Source of the DNA: Variovorax paradoxus EPS
GTDB taxonomy: Bacteria; Pseudomonadota; Gammaproteobacteria; Burkholderiales; Burkholderiaceae_C
Length of the DNA: 64,000 bases
Assembly (NCBI RefSeq): GCF_000184745.1
Contig: NC_014931.1
Coordinates: 620,001-684,000 of the forward strand
Direction of reading: 5' to 3'
A program made the position numbers and the translations under genes. Positions 42,065 to 51,049 of this stretch are shown here, in pieces. The notes below the pieces were generated by a model, which was not told the DNA's origin, made no database searches, and was given only the letters and a program-made list of their open reading frames with translations. Positions within the stretch are counted from its first letter, which is position 1, and the number at the start of each line of letters is the position of its first letter.

Positions 42065-43068
42065 GCGAGCGCCTCCTGCTGCTGTCGCTGCGGCGGCTGG
42101 ATGAAGGCGTCGCTGCCGAAGTCCCACAGCAGCGCCTCCTCGCCGTTCGCGCGCAGGCGCACCTGCCGCGTTGCATCGACCTCGCCGACCACTGCGCAGG
42201 CGATGTCGCGAGCGGCGAAACGGCTCAGGACCTCCGCCACCTGCGCGGGCTTCACGCTGAGCATGAAGCCATAGCTCGGGAAAGCCGAGAGCCAGCGCAT
42301 CAGCGGCGCGCCATCCGGCCGCGGCAATGCATCGATGTCGATGCGCGCGCCGACACCGGAGCACTCCAGCAGCATCATGGCCGTGCCGACGGCGCCGGCC
42401 ATGCTGATGTCCTTCCCTGCGCAACAGAGGCCGTCCTCGGCCAGCGCGGGCAGCACCTCGAGATCCGCACGCAGCCGCGCGGCCGGTGCGGTGGTCGATG
42501 CGTTCCAGTACGGAAAGGGCTCCTCGTACGCGCCGCGCAGGTCAGCCGCCATCACCAGCAGGTCGCCGGGCTTCGCATCGAAGCTGGTGAGCAGCTTGCG
42601 CGCATGGCCGAGGATCGCGACCGCGAGCTGCGGACGCTCGCTGCGGTTGTTGCTGTGTCCGCCGACGATGGGCACGCCATAGCGCACGGCCGCCTCCGCG
42701 AGACCGCGCAGCACGTCGTCGGCCGGGTTCATGCCGGTGCTCCAGAGCGCATCGACAACCGCAGTCGGGCGCCCGCCCATCGCGTAGATGTCGCTCACGT
42801 TGACCATCACGCCGCAGTAGCCCGCGAACCACGGCATCCGCACGATGAAGTCTTCGACCAGTCCTTCGATGGCGAACAGAAGGTAGCCGCCATGGCCATC
42901 GGGAATCGCGGCGCAGTCGTCGCCGATCGGCACAGCCTGCGCGAGTGCGGCATGGCCACCGGGCAGCGACCGGCCGAGTGCGAAGACCACGTCGCTGATG
43001 TCGCGCTTGTGGGCGAAGCCGCGCGTGGCGCGCAGGGCTTCTGCGATGTCGTGGACGCTGGTCGTCAT
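42055..43068 (-). CDS. nitF: Nit1C AIR synthase-related protein NitF
   Basis: A protein of 337 residues of the PurM/AIR synthase fold (sll0787-type). ATP- and metal-binding features are visible: AVPIGDDCAAIPDGHGGYLL, the MVNVSDIYAMGGRPTAVVDA motif, YGVPIVGGHSNNRSERPQ and GDLLVMAADLRG. It probably activates or condenses a small molecule with ATP. In some genomes it is fused to the GNAT domain that is a separate gene (nitE) here. It begins just inside the end of nitE (stop at 43065). Confidence 0.92.
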   Translation of the reverse strand: MTTSVHDIAEALRATRGFAHKRDISDVVFALGRSLPGGHAALAQAVPIGDDCAAIPDGHGGYLLFAIEGLVEDFIVRMPWFAGYCGVMVNVSDIYAMGGRPTAVVDALWSTGMNPADDVLRGLAEAAVRYGVPIVGGHSNNRSERPQLAVAILGHARKLLTSFDAKPGDLLVMAADLRGAYEEPFPYWNASTTAPAARLRADLEVLPALAEDGLCCAGKDISMAGAVGTAMMLLECSGVGARIDIDALPRPDGAPLMRWLSAFPSYGFMLSVKPAQVAEVLSRFAARDIACAVVGEVDATRQVRLRANGEEALLWDFGSDAFIQPPQRQQQEALACP

Positions 43069-43625
43069 GCCAGCACCTTCGCGCGCGTGACGAAGCCGCT
43101 CACCGGGTCGTGGCAAGGCGGATACCAGCCGAGGTCGGCCTGCATGCGCGCATGCGGGCGGCCGTGCACGGCGGTTTCTTCGAGCAGCTGCCAGCCGAGC
43201 TTGCGGAACAGCGGCACGTTCTGCATCTGCACCTGCGCGAAGAAAGCGGCGCAGCCCAGCGCGTTGGCGCGCGAGACGGCCAGCCGGATCAGCGTCACGC
43301 CAAGATGCCCCTGGCTGCGGAACGCAGGGTGCACCGCAAGGCGAGAACCCCACCATTCGCCCTCCGCCTCGCCGCGATGGATGCGCACCGTGCCCACCAC
43401 CTGCTCGGGCATGCCGCCGTTGCACGACATCGCGACCAACAGTTGCGAGCGGTCGTCCGTCGCGTCGCGGTCGTCGCGCGCGAAGATGCCCTGCTCGATG
43501 CAGAACACCGCGCGGCGCAGCGCCATCGCCTCGTCGCGCTCCCACTGCTGCGCGGCCTCGCGCACCAGGTATTCGACGGGCGCGTAGTGCAGGTCGAGTT
43601 CGCTCAGGTCATCGATGCAAAGCAT
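43065..43625 (-). CDS. nitE: Nit1C GNAT acetyltransferase-like protein NitE
   Basis: A protein of 186 residues with a GNAT fold: ALRRAVFCIEQGIFARDD, VVGTVRIHRGEAEGEWWGSR, the acetyl-CoA loop region AVHPAFRSQGHLGVTLIRLA, and NVPLFRKLGWQLLEE. I start it at ATG 43625, two bases after the nitD stop; an upstream in-frame start would overlap nitD by about 40 bases. In this family the partner is the AIR synthase-like protein, encoded next. Confidence 0.88.
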   Translation of the reverse strand: MLCIDDLSELDLHYAPVEYLVREAAQQWERDEAMALRRAVFCIEQGIFARDDRDATDDRSQLLVAMSCNGGMPEQVVGTVRIHRGEAEGEWWGSRLAVHPAFRSQGHLGVTLIRLAVSRANALGCAAFFAQVQMQNVPLFRKLGWQLLEETAVHGRPHARMQADLGWYPPCHDPVSGFVTRAKVLA

Positions 43626-43627
43626 GG

Positions 43628-44743
43628 TCAGCTTTCGTAGACCGATAGAGACGAGCACGCGCCGCATTTGCCGCAGCCGGCCTTGATATCGGCCGAGCGC
43701 AGGCCTGCGGCCACCACGCGTTCGCCGAGCGGCGCGAGCAGCGACTTCATGAACTCGGGCGAGGGCGCGGGATGGTCTTCGAGCGGCGTGCCGCTGATCG
43801 GCACGAAGGGCACGACGAAGGGGTACACGCCGCGTGCGAGCAGCTGGTCGCAGGTGTCGAGGATCGCTTCGCGCGTGTCGCCGAGGCCGGCCAGGATGTA
43901 GGTGCTGACCTGGCCGCGCCCGAACACGCCGACCGCCGCCTCGAACGCGCTCATGTAGCGCGAGACCGGCACGCTCGCCTTGCCCGGCATGATCCGGTCA
44001 CGCACCTCGGGCGTCACCACCTCGAGGTGCATGCCGAGCGTGTCGATGCCGGCGGCCTTCATGCGGTGGAACCATTGGTCGTCGTCGGGTGGCTCGCACT
44101 GGCCCTGGATCGGGATGTCGACCGCGGCCTTGATCGCGAACGCACTCTCGCAGAGGATGGCCGCGCCGCGGTCGGTGGCATTGGGCGTGCCGGTGGTCAT
44201 CACCATGTGCTTGACGCCATCGAGCAGCACGGCCGCGCGCGCCACTTCGGCGAGCTGCTCGGGCGTCTTGCGCGCGATGGTGCGGCCGGCCGCGAGCGAC
44301 TGGCCGATCGCACAGAACTTGCAGCTCTTCTTGCGGCTCTCGTAGCGGATGCAGGTCTGCAGCACCGTGGTGGCGAGCACGTCGCTGCCGTGCAGCGTGG
44401 CGATGTGCGAATAGGGCACGCCGTCGAAGGTCTGCATCGCGTAGAAGCGCGGCTGCTTCGGAAAGCTGATGCTCGCGATCGGGATGCTGCCGCGCATCAC
44501 GCGGCTCATGCCCTCTGCATCGGGCGCTTCCGCCGTGAAGGGCGAGTGCCAGGCGGTGGAGGTGTGGACCGGCACCATGATCGTGTGGCCGTCCACCGTC
44601 ACGGCCTTGTGGTCCGAAGGGCCCGCGCCGCCGCGGCGGCTTGCGACGCCGGCCGAAGGATCAACCAGCCGCAACCCGAAGGACTGGAGCTCGGTCATCA
44701 ACTGCCGGCTGTCTTGCTGTTGCTGCGTCGTCGTGGTGGTCAT
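43628..44743 (-). CDS. nitD: Nit1C radical SAM protein NitD (MSMEG_0568 family)
   Basis: A protein of 371 residues. The likely SAM iron-sulfur motif is spaced unusually: C131, C141 and C144 ([20 protein letters not shown]), a CX9CX2C pattern instead of CX3CX2C. A second cluster motif is at the C-terminus, [11 protein letters not shown] (C357, C360, C363). Barrel segments such as [30 protein letters not shown] and [15 protein letters not shown] are typical. The start ATG 44743 has GGAG 8 bases before it; a second Met at 44698 is possible. The 5-prime end overlaps nitC by 83 bases. Substrate unknown. Confidence 0.92.
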   Translation of the reverse strand: MTTTTTQQQQDSRQLMTELQSFGLRLVDPSAGVASRRGGAGPSDHKAVTVDGHTIMVPVHTSTAWHSPFTAEAPDAEGMSRVMRGSIPIASISFPKQPRFYAMQTFDGVPYSHIATLHGSDVLATTVLQTCIRYESRKKSCKFCAIGQSLAAGRTIARKTPEQLAEVARAAVLLDGVKHMVMTTGTPNATDRGAAILCESAFAIKAAVDIPIQGQCEPPDDDQWFHRMKAAGIDTLGMHLEVVTPEVRDRIMPGKASVPVSRYMSAFEAAVGVFGRGQVSTYILAGLGDTREAILDTCDQLLARGVYPFVVPFVPISGTPLEDHPAPSPEFMKSLLAPLGERVVAAGLRSADIKAGCGKCGACSSLSVYES

Positions 44744-45719
44744 GGTCGGGGCTCCGTGAGGCAAGGGGTTGGGGTTGCGTGAGATGCATCGGCACCGTGG
44801 ACTGCGCCGGCCGGTCGTTGATGGCGAGCGACAGCAGCTCGGGCCGCGCGTAGTGGCCGACCGAATCCATCATTCGCTTGCGCTTGGCGATGAGCGCCAT
44901 GTCCATGTCGGCGATCACCATGCCTTCGCCCTCGGTGAGCGGCGGCGCGAGGTGCTTGCCCTCGGGCGAGACGATGGCGGTGTGGCAGCCGCCGCGCAGC
45001 GCCTTCTGCAGATTCGTGTCGGGCGTGACCGAGCGGATCTGCTCGTCGGTGAGCCAGCCGGTGGCGTTGACCACGAAGCAGCCCGATTCGAGCGCGTGAT
45101 GGCGGATGGTCACTTCCATCTGCTCCGCGAAGATCGGCCCGACCAGTGAGCCGGGGAACTGCGCGCAGTGGATCTCTTCGTGCTGCGCCATCAGTGCATA
45201 GCGCGCGAGCGGGTTGTAGTGCTCCCAACAGGCGAGCGCGCCAACGCGGCCGATGGCGGTGTCCACCACCTTCAGGCCCGCGCCGTCGCCCATGCCCCAG
45301 ACCATGCGCTCGTGATAGGTCGGCGTGATCTTCCGGCGCTTGAGCGCGAGCGTGCCGTCGGAGTCGAACACCAGCTGCGTGTTGTAGAGGCTGCCGTGGT
45401 CGCGCTCGTTCACGCCGAGCACCACGACCATGTTGCGCGCGCGGGCGCGCTCCGCCACGGCCTGCGTGACCGGGCCGGGCACGACCACCGCGCGATCCAC
45501 CAGTTGCAGGTGCGGTGCGCCCTGCAGCACCGGCGGCAGCACGAAGCTGAAGTAGGGGTAGTAGGGCACGAAGGTCTCGGGAAAGACCGCGAGCTGCGCG
45601 CCCTTGGATGCGGCCTCGTCGATGGCGCTGCACACCCGGTCGAGCGTGCCGTCGGGGCGCTCGAAGTCGGGCGCGATCTGGATCGCCGCGGCACGCACGA
45701 TGCGGGGTGTGGAAGCCAT
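44661..45719 (-). CDS. nitC: Nit1C nitrilase NitC (Nit6803 family)
   Basis: A protein of 352 residues with the complete nitrilase triad: E48 in [13 protein letters not shown]130 in [16 protein letters not shown], and C164 in [15 protein letters not shown]. Nit6803-type enzymes hydrolyse aliphatic and aromatic nitriles to acids and ammonia. The Nit1C member is required for cyanide assimilation in Pseudomonas fluorescens NCIMB 11764 (established knowledge, recalled). The last 25 residues ([20 protein letters not shown]) come from DNA that also encodes the NitD start, so the true functional C-terminus may be shorter. Confidence 0.95.
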   Translation of the reverse strand: MASTPRIVRAAAIQIAPDFERPDGTLDRVCSAIDEAASKGAQLAVFPETFVPYYPYFSFVLPPVLQGAPHLQLVDRAVVVPGPVTQAVAERARARNMVVVLGVNERDHGSLYNTQLVFDSDGTLALKRRKITPTYHERMVWGMGDGAGLKVVDTAIGRVGALACWEHYNPLARYALMAQHEEIHCAQFPGSLVGPIFAEQMEVTIRHHALESGCFVVNATGWLTDEQIRSVTPDTNLQKALRGGCHTAIVSPEGKHLAPPLTEGEGMVIADMDMALIAKRKRMMDSVGHYARPELLSLAINDRPAQSTVPMHLTQPQPLASRSPDHDHHDDAATARQPAVDDRAPVLRVAAG

Positions 45720-45734
45720 CGCTCGGGTCCTGCC

Positions 45735-46217
45735 TTACAGGGTCCAGGTATCGAGGATGACGGCGCCGGCCTTCTTGTGCAGCAGCACGAGGTCGAGCAC
45801 GTCCAGCGGGTTGATCGGCGTGATGCCCTCGATCAGCGCGCCTTCGCCATGGCCGTACAGCGCCTGCAGCGCGAAGCGGCAGGCGTACACCTTGCCGCCT
45901 TCTTCCATGAACTTGCTGATCTGCTTGTTGAAGTTCTGGTGGCCCGGAAAGGCCTCGTCGCCCAACGTCGGAAAGCCGCGCTGCACGCCCAGCGTGACGC
46001 CGGGGCCGTAGAGCAGCACCGAGGTCTCGTAGCCCTTGCGCCGCAGGCGCGTGGCCTGCAGCAGGTTCACGAAGCCGATGGAACCTTCGAAGGCGACGGT
46101 GTGGAAGGTGACGAGCGCCTTCTCGCCAGGGTCGGCCTTGACGTCTTCGAACACCTTCTCTTCGTAGTCGACGAGGAACTCGCCTTTCTCGTTGCGGGGG
46201 CGGGTGACTTTGGGCAT
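45735..46217 (-). CDS. nitB: Nit1C first gene product NitB (MSMEG_0572 family)
   Basis: A protein of 160 residues of the MSMEG_0572/Sll0783 nitrogen starvation response family. It has a DsrE-like alpha/beta fold: [40 protein letters not shown], and a Cys in [14 protein letters not shown] that could be functional. In Synechocystis the homologue sll0783 responds to nitrogen starvation and influences PHB formation. It is the promoter-proximal gene of the cluster, with CGGAG before ATG 46217. Confidence 0.93.
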   Translation of the reverse strand: MPKVTRPRNEKGEFLVDYEEKVFEDVKADPGEKALVTFHTVAFEGSIGFVNLLQATRLRRKGYETSVLLYGPGVTLGVQRGFPTLGDEAFPGHQNFNKQISKFMEEGGKVYACRFALQALYGHGEGALIEGITPINPLDVLDLVLLHKKAGAVILDTWTL

Positions 46218-46302
46218 GGGGGACTCCGGTTGGGTGGTTGGACACGCAGGTCTTGCGTGCCTTTTCCTTCGCAGGCGATGTGCCAGCGCGCGGGCGGGTG
46301 CG

Positions 46303-46553
46303 TGCGATCAACGCGCGATCAATGCGCAGTGGTGCGGGGCGCGCGCGGATAAAAAATTTTCAGACGGTCGCCACGGTGGGTACGCAGAGCGCCGGGCGAA
46401 CGGTTTTTGCACCGCGACGACGCATTCGCCATGCGATCAATGCACCCGATCAAGGGGGTTGATCGCACCTGATCGAAGCATCGGACGCCTCTGGAGCGGG
46501 CGCGATTCATGCGTGTTGATCGGTGGCCCGATGCAATCAATGGATGCAATCAA
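46303..46553. promoter_or_regulatory. Direct-repeat operators between nitB and the MocR gene
   Basis: A nine-base motif TGCRATCAA recurs in the 345-base divergent spacer. Forward copies lie at 46303 and 46314 (TGCGATCAA, CGCGATCAA; 11 bases apart), 46432 and 46445 (TGCGATCAA, CCCGATCAA; 13 apart), and 46532 and 46545 (TGCAATCAA twice; 13 apart). Reverse copies lie at 46459 (TTGATCGCA) and 46516 (TTGATCGGT). MocR regulators typically bind direct repeats near their own promoter, so these are probable sites for the protein encoded at 46563. An AT-rich island (GATAAAAAATTTTC, 46348-46361) may belong to the nitB promoter. Confidence 0.75.
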
Positions 46554-46562
46554 CTCCGCACG

Positions 46563-47966
46563 ATGACCACGATCACTGCCCATTGGAAGAAGCAGCTGCG
46601 CAACAGCGACCGGCCTGCCTACCTGCTGCTGGCCGAACTGATCGCCGACGACATCAAGACCGGGCGGCTGGGCGTGCGCGATCGCCTGCCCACGCTGCGC
46701 GAGCTCGCGGCCGACCTCGACCTCAACTACACAACCGTGGCGCGCGGCTATGCCGAAGCACGCAAGCGCGGCCTCATCGATTCGCGCGCGGGCACCGGCA
46801 CCTTCATCCGTTCGGGCAGCCCGAGCCTGCGCCTGCGCGGCGGCAGCGGCGCCGAGATGACGATGAACATGCCGCCCGAGCCCGACGACGAACACCTGAT
46901 GGCGCGGCTGCACGAGAGCGCGAGCCGCGCCTTCGCCGAGATCGACTTCCACGACCTGCTGCGCTACCAGGACTTCGGTGGCACCGCGCACGACCGCGAG
47001 GTGGCGATGCAGTGGCTGCGGCCGTTCGTGCCGCACGCGAGCGTGGACCGCATCCTCGTGTGCCCCGGCATCCACGGTGTGCTCACCGCGTTGTTCTCGC
47101 AGCTCGCGCGGCCGGGCGAACTGATCTGCGTGGAGTCGCTCACCTACCCGGGCGTAAAGGCCATCGCGGCGCAACTGGGCGTGCAATTGCATGCGCTGCA
47201 GCTCGACGACGACGGCCCCATCGCCGATGCCTTCGAGCACGCCTGCAAGACGCTCAAGCCCAAGGCGCTGTACTGCAACCCGACGCTCTTGAACCCGACC
47301 GCCGGCACCGTGTCGCGCGCTCGCCGCGAGGCGCTCGCCGACGTGGCCCTGCGCTATGCGATTCCGATCATCGAGGACGACGCCTACGGCATGCTGCCGC
47401 GCCAGACGCCCGCCACCATCGCCACGCTGGCACCCGCGCTCACCTATTACGTGAGCGGGTTCTCCAAGTGCTTCGGCGCGGGGCTGCGCAGCGCGTATGT
47501 GTGCTCACCGACGGTCGTGCAGTCGCAGCGCCTCGCGGGCGCGATGCGCGCCACCACCGTCATGGCCTCGCCGATCACCAATGCGTTGACGACGCTGTGG
47601 GTGGAAGACGGCACGACCGAGGCGATGCTGCAGGCGGTGCGCGCCGAATCGGTGGCGCGGCAACTGCTCGCGATGCGCCATCTGGGCGACAGCGGTCTGC
47701 AGGCGCACCCTGAAGGCTTCCATGCGTGGCTGCCGCTCACGCCAGGGTGGAGTCCGGTGGAGTTCGCGTCGTACCTGCGCACGCAGAACGTGGGCGTGGT
47801 GGCGAGCGCGGCGTTCTCGACCGACGGCGATCCGCCGGACGCGGTGCGCATCTGCCTCGGCGGGCCGATGTCGCGGGAGCAGTGCGACCAGGCGCTGCGG
47901 CTCATCGCGGACACGCTGGCGCATCCGCTGCATCCGCACGCGACGCTCAGGACGGGCGGTGGATGA
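46563..47966 (+). CDS. MocR/GntR-type transcription regulator with aminotransferase domain
   Basis: A protein of 467 residues. Residues about 10-85 form a GntR winged helix-turn-helix (LLLAELIADDIKTGRLGVRD, LPTLRELAADLDLNYTTVAR). From about 100 there is a type I aminotransferase fold with LVCPGIHGVLTALFSQLARP, YCNPTLLNPTAGTVS, IIEDDAYGMLP and the PLP lysine K302 in VSGFSKCFGAGLR. Such proteins bind PLP adducts and act as regulators, not enzymes. It is divergent from the Nit1C cluster and very probably controls it. Nit1C clusters usually have a sigma-54-dependent regulator (NitA), so this is a different control gene. It overlaps the Nudix gene tail by 20 bases. Confidence 0.93.
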   Translation: MTTITAHWKKQLRNSDRPAYLLLAELIADDIKTGRLGVRDRLPTLRELAADLDLNYTTVARGYAEARKRGLIDSRAGTGTFIRSGSPSLRLRGGSGAEMTMNMPPEPDDEHLMARLHESASRAFAEIDFHDLLRYQDFGGTAHDREVAMQWLRPFVPHASVDRILVCPGIHGVLTALFSQLARPGELICVESLTYPGVKAIAAQLGVQLHALQLDDDGPIADAFEHACKTLKPKALYCNPTLLNPTAGTVSRARREALADVALRYAIPIIEDDAYGMLPRQTPATIATLAPALTYYVSGFSKCFGAGLRSAYVCSPTVVQSQRLAGAMRATTVMASPITNALTTLWVEDGTTEAMLQAVRAESVARQLLAMRHLGDSGLQAHPEGFHAWLPLTPGWSPVEFASYLRTQNVGVVASAAFSTDGDPPDAVRICLGGPMSREQCDQALRLIADTLAHPLHPHATLRTGGG

Positions 47967-49182
47967 AGCCTTGTGACGGGGCGATCCATTCGATGGCGTC
48001 GTTCTTCCCGGTCGTCACCACGTCGCGGCCCGTGAAAAGCATGCGCTCTTCGACCAGAAGAAAGCTTGGCGTGCCGCCGCCGCTCTTCAATATCTGAAGC
48101 GTGGCGCCGCCGAGGTCCAGCGTGCCATCGGGCCAGTTGGATTGCGCCGTGACGGTCCAGCGCACCGGACCGGGCGCGACGGCGCGTAGGGCGTCGTCCA
48201 GGATCGCGGCGCCGATCAATGCCCAGCCTTCCGATCCGCCGACGAGATAGCTGTTGTCGCCGGCGTTGCCCACCACGCGGATCGCCCGTTTGGACAGCCG
48301 GGTGACAAGGCCGGCTTCGAGCGCATAGCGCGCATCGCCGCGGCCCTCGGGATCGAGGTGGCCGATCTCGTCATACGCGGGCTCTTCGATGTTCACGGCG
48401 CGGCGGCCTTCGGAGCCGTCCGCGAGCCTCGGCATGTTCAGCGGAATCTCGCGCAACTGCCGCGCGTGCGCCATGAATTCGTCGGCGCGCTGGAAGGCAT
48501 CGAGCTGCTGCAGCACGCGCCGCGTCACGTTCATCAGCTTCAAGCCGCGCGCCGGGTCCAGCGCATCGGCCGGGCGCAGCCACATGTGTTCGACGGTCTC
48601 GCGGCCGTCCGGCTGCACCTCTTGCCCGGCGGGCATCAGCGCGACGAAAAAGCGCGTGTCGAAGCGGCGCGGCATGCCGGGCGGCGTGAGCCAGTGGCCG
48701 AAATAGACGACGCGGTCGCCGGCGAGGCACCAGCCGCGCTGCCTGCACATGGCGAGCAGCGCATCGGTGCCTTGCTCGGCGGCATCGCGCATCGTGGCGA
48801 GTTCGCCGGAGGGCAGGTCGAGCAGTTGAACCGGAAGGTTCTCGGCATCGTTCGCGAAGAGAAGACCGGCCTCTTCGAAGCACTCGCGGATGGCGGCCGC
48901 GTAGAAGTCGAGTCCGCCTTCGGGCACCGCGAGGCGCGCGCTGGCCGTGGCGTCGTCGAGGCCGGCGCACAGCGCATGCAGGTGGCGGTCGTGCGCATCG
49001 AGCACGCCGCCCGGGAAAACGCTGGCGCCGCTGTTCTGGTCATTGGCCTTCTCGGCCCGGCGCAGCATCAGGGCTTCGAGGCCTTCGCTGCCGTCGCGCA
49101 GGACGACCAGCGTGGCGGCGGTGCGGATGGGGCGGGGTGTGGGAATGGGAACGGGAGCAGGGGCGGGCGTCGTGGCGGTCAT
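47947..49182 (-). CDS. Nudix hydrolase with degenerate metallo-beta-lactamase-like C-terminus
   Basis: A protein of 411 residues. Residues about 20-220 are a Nudix domain of NUDT19/RP2p type: VFPGGVLD, an insertion, then AAIRECFEEAGLL (R99 to G106), the REUxEExGU part of the Nudix box. Residues about 290-405 (KRAIRVVGNAGDNSYLVGGS, WALIGAAILDDALR, LFTGRDVVTTGKNDAIEW) look like pieces of a metallo-beta-lactamase fold without the HxHxDH metal site. The Nudix part could hydrolyse CoA esters or similar diphosphates. The C-terminal part may only be structural. Its 3-prime end converges on the MocR gene. Confidence 0.85.
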   Translation of the reverse strand: MTATTPAPAPVPIPTPRPIRTAATLVVLRDGSEGLEALMLRRAEKANDQNSGASVFPGGVLDAHDRHLHALCAGLDDATASARLAVPEGGLDFYAAAIRECFEEAGLLFANDAENLPVQLLDLPSGELATMRDAAEQGTDALLAMCRQRGWCLAGDRVVYFGHWLTPPGMPRRFDTRFFVALMPAGQEVQPDGRETVEHMWLRPADALDPARGLKLMNVTRRVLQQLDAFQRADEFMAHARQLREIPLNMPRLADGSEGRRAVNIEEPAYDEIGHLDPEGRGDARYALEAGLVTRLSKRAIRVVGNAGDNSYLVGGSEGWALIGAAILDDALRAVAPGPVRWTVTAQSNWPDGTLDLGGATLQILKSGGGTPSFLLVEERMLFTGRDVVTTGKNDAIEWIAPSQGFIHRPS

Positions 49183-49245
49183 AGCGGCGCTATTGTGAAC
49201 GCGTGAATGCGCGGACGCAGCCGCCGCGAACCAGCCCGCCGCGCT

Positions 49246-50223
49246 CTACTCCAGCGAGATGCTGTTGTCCTTGACCACCTTGGCCCAGCGCTTCGACTCG
49301 GCCTCGATGACCTGGGAGAAATCCGCCGGCGAGCCGCCCACCGGCACCAGCCCGAAGTCGCTCAGGTACTGGCGGTACTCGCCCGACTCCGCGATGCGGC
49401 GCGACACCGCACCCAGCTGGTCGATGACCGATTGCGGCGTTCCCTTGAGCGCGAAGACGCCGTGCCACGAATCGCCTTCGAAGCCTGGAAAACTCTCCGC
49501 CACGGTCGGCACCTGGGCCAGCGAGTCGAGCCTGCGGACACTGGACACGGCCAGGGGCCGGACCTTGCCTGCCTTGATGTAGGGCAGCACGTCCGCGATG
49601 GGCGAGAACGCCACGTCCACCCGGCCGCCGATCAGGTCGGTCAGGCCGCCGTCGCGATAGGGAATGTGGTTGAGCGCCAGCCCCGCGCTGTTGGCGAAAT
49701 AGGCCATCGACATGTGGGGCACGGTGCCCATGCCGTAGGACGCGTAGCTCACCTGGCCGGGCTTCGCCTTGGCCGCCTTGATGAGGTCGGCCAGCGTCTT
49801 GTGGGGCGACTCCGTCGGCACCGAAACCACGAGCGGGATGGACAGCATGCGCGTGACCGGCACCAGGTCCTGCGGCTGGTAGGGCAGCTTCTTGTACGCA
49901 AAGGGATTGATCGTGACCGTGCCGCTCGCGGTGTAGAGCAGCGTGTAGCCGTCCGCGGGCGCAGCGACGGCGGCCTGCGTGCCGACGATGGTCGATGCGC
50001 CGGCCCGGTTTTCCATGATCACCGGCTGCTGCAGTTGCTTGCTCACCCGGTCGCCCCAGTAGCGCGCCATCACATCGGGCGCGGTGCCGGCGGGGAACGG
50101 CACCACCAGCCGGATGGCCTTGGTGGGGTAGCGGTCCTGTGCGTGTGCGGAAGCGATGGCGAGCAGGCCGAGCAGGGCGGCCGTCGTGGCTGATCGCAGG
50201 CGAGTGGCTGGGATGCGGTGCAT
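49246..50223 (-). CDS. Tripartite tricarboxylate transporter (Bug family) binding protein
   Basis: A protein of 325 residues with a Sec signal peptide ending ASAHA before QDRYP. Family signatures are YPTKAIRLVVPFPAGTAPDV, IMENRAGASTIVGTQAAVAA, PGQVSYASYGMGTVPHMSMA and FSPIADVLPYIKAGKVRPLA. Bug proteins bind carboxylates or amides in the periplasm. The membrane subunits TctA and TctB are not adjacent, which is normal for this greatly expanded family in Burkholderiales. A two-component system lies directly upstream in the same direction. Confidence 0.94.
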   Translation of the reverse strand: MHRIPATRLRSATTAALLGLLAIASAHAQDRYPTKAIRLVVPFPAGTAPDVMARYWGDRVSKQLQQPVIMENRAGASTIVGTQAAVAAPADGYTLLYTASGTVTINPFAYKKLPYQPQDLVPVTRMLSIPLVVSVPTESPHKTLADLIKAAKAKPGQVSYASYGMGTVPHMSMAYFANSAGLALNHIPYRDGGLTDLIGGRVDVAFSPIADVLPYIKAGKVRPLAVSSVRRLDSLAQVPTVAESFPGFEGDSWHGVFALKGTPQSVIDQLGAVSRRIAESGEYRQYLSDFGLVPVGGSPADFSQVIEAESKRWAKVVKDNSISLE

Positions 50224-50365
50224 GCTTGTCTCCGTTGTAGTTCGATGCGGGGGATTGCATCGCCTATCCGGTACGGCGCCAAGCTTGGACGCGGGAAACA
50301 CTTTTCCAGTGTGCGGGGGGGTGGCGCGGGAGCAGGCATTCACCTGTGCCGCCCACTGCCCTCGC

Positions 50366-51049
50366 TCAGGCCGGGGTGGGGTCCAGCCGATAGCCCAGGC
50401 CGCGGACCGTCTGCAACAACGCCACGGGATGGCCGTCGTCGATCTTGCCGCGCAGGCGCCGCACATAGACGTCGACGATGTTGGTCAGCGGATCTTCGTT
50501 GGTGCCCCAGACATTGGAGAGGATGCGTTCGCGGCTGTAGACCCGGCCGGGCGCGGTCATCAGCAGCTCGAGGAACGCGAGCTCCTTGGCGGTCAGCGCC
50601 ACGGGCTTGCCGGCCCGCGTCACCGACATGCGCTCGCGGTCGAGCACGAGGTCCGCCACCTGCAGCGTGGTGGCGCGGGGCCGCATTTCGCGGCCGCGGC
50701 GCAGCAGCGCCTCGATGCGCGCGAGCAGCTCCTCGAAGGCAAAGGGCTTGGTGAGGTAGTCGTCCGCGCCCAGGCGCAGGCCGCTCACCTTGTCCTGCGT
50801 GTTGCTGAGCGCCGTGAGCATCAGCACGGGCACGTGGTGGCCCTCGGCGCGCAAGGTCTGGCAGAGCTCCAGGCCGCTCAGGCCGGGAAGCATCAGGTCG
50901 AGCAGCAGCAGTGAAAGGTCGCTGCCGCGCGCCAGAGCCAGGCCTTCGGGTCCGGTGCGGGCCAGCTGCACGCGGTAGCCCTCGGCGCCGAGGCCTCTCT
51001 GTAAAAAGTCGGCGACGCGCGCGTCGTCTTCGACCACCAGGATGTTCAT
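50366..51049 (-). CDS. OmpR/PhoB-type response regulator
   Basis: A protein of 227 residues. The receiver begins MNILVVEDDARVADFLQRGL, with D51 in LLLLDLMLPG and the Lys of YLTKPFAFEEL. The winged-helix DNA-binding domain follows (VADLVLDRERMSVTRAGKPV, LTAKELAFLELLMTAPGRVY, IVDVYVRRLRGKIDD). It overlaps the kinase gene by four bases (51046-51049), so the two form a pair. The gene after it is the Bug binding protein, as in TctD/TctE arrangements, so that gene may be its target. Confidence 0.94.
   Translation of the reverse strand: MNILVVEDDARVADFLQRGLGAEGYRVQLARTGPEGLALARGSDLSLLLLDLMLPGLSGLELCQTLRAEGHHVPVLMLTALSNTQDKVSGLRLGADDYLTKPFAFEELLARIEALLRRGREMRPRATTLQVADLVLDRERMSVTRAGKPVALTAKELAFLELLMTAPGRVYSRERILSNVWGTNEDPLTNIVDVYVRRLRGKIDDGHPVALLQTVRGLGYRLDPTPA

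Noticed and set aside
44661..44743. Frameshift at the nitC/nitD junction
   Set aside because: The 83-base overlap is long, but both frames are intact, nitD has a good GGAG before ATG 44743, and a later nitD start at 44698 is also available.
47947..49182. Metallo-beta-lactamase function for the Nudix protein
   Set aside because: The C-terminal part has fold-like segments but no HxHxDH metal site, so only the Nudix activity is supported.
50243..50262. CGATGC...GCATCG inverted repeat upstream of the Bug binding protein as an operator
   Set aside because: Only six-base arms; such short repeats are expected by chance, and no second copy was found near the kinase or regulator genes.
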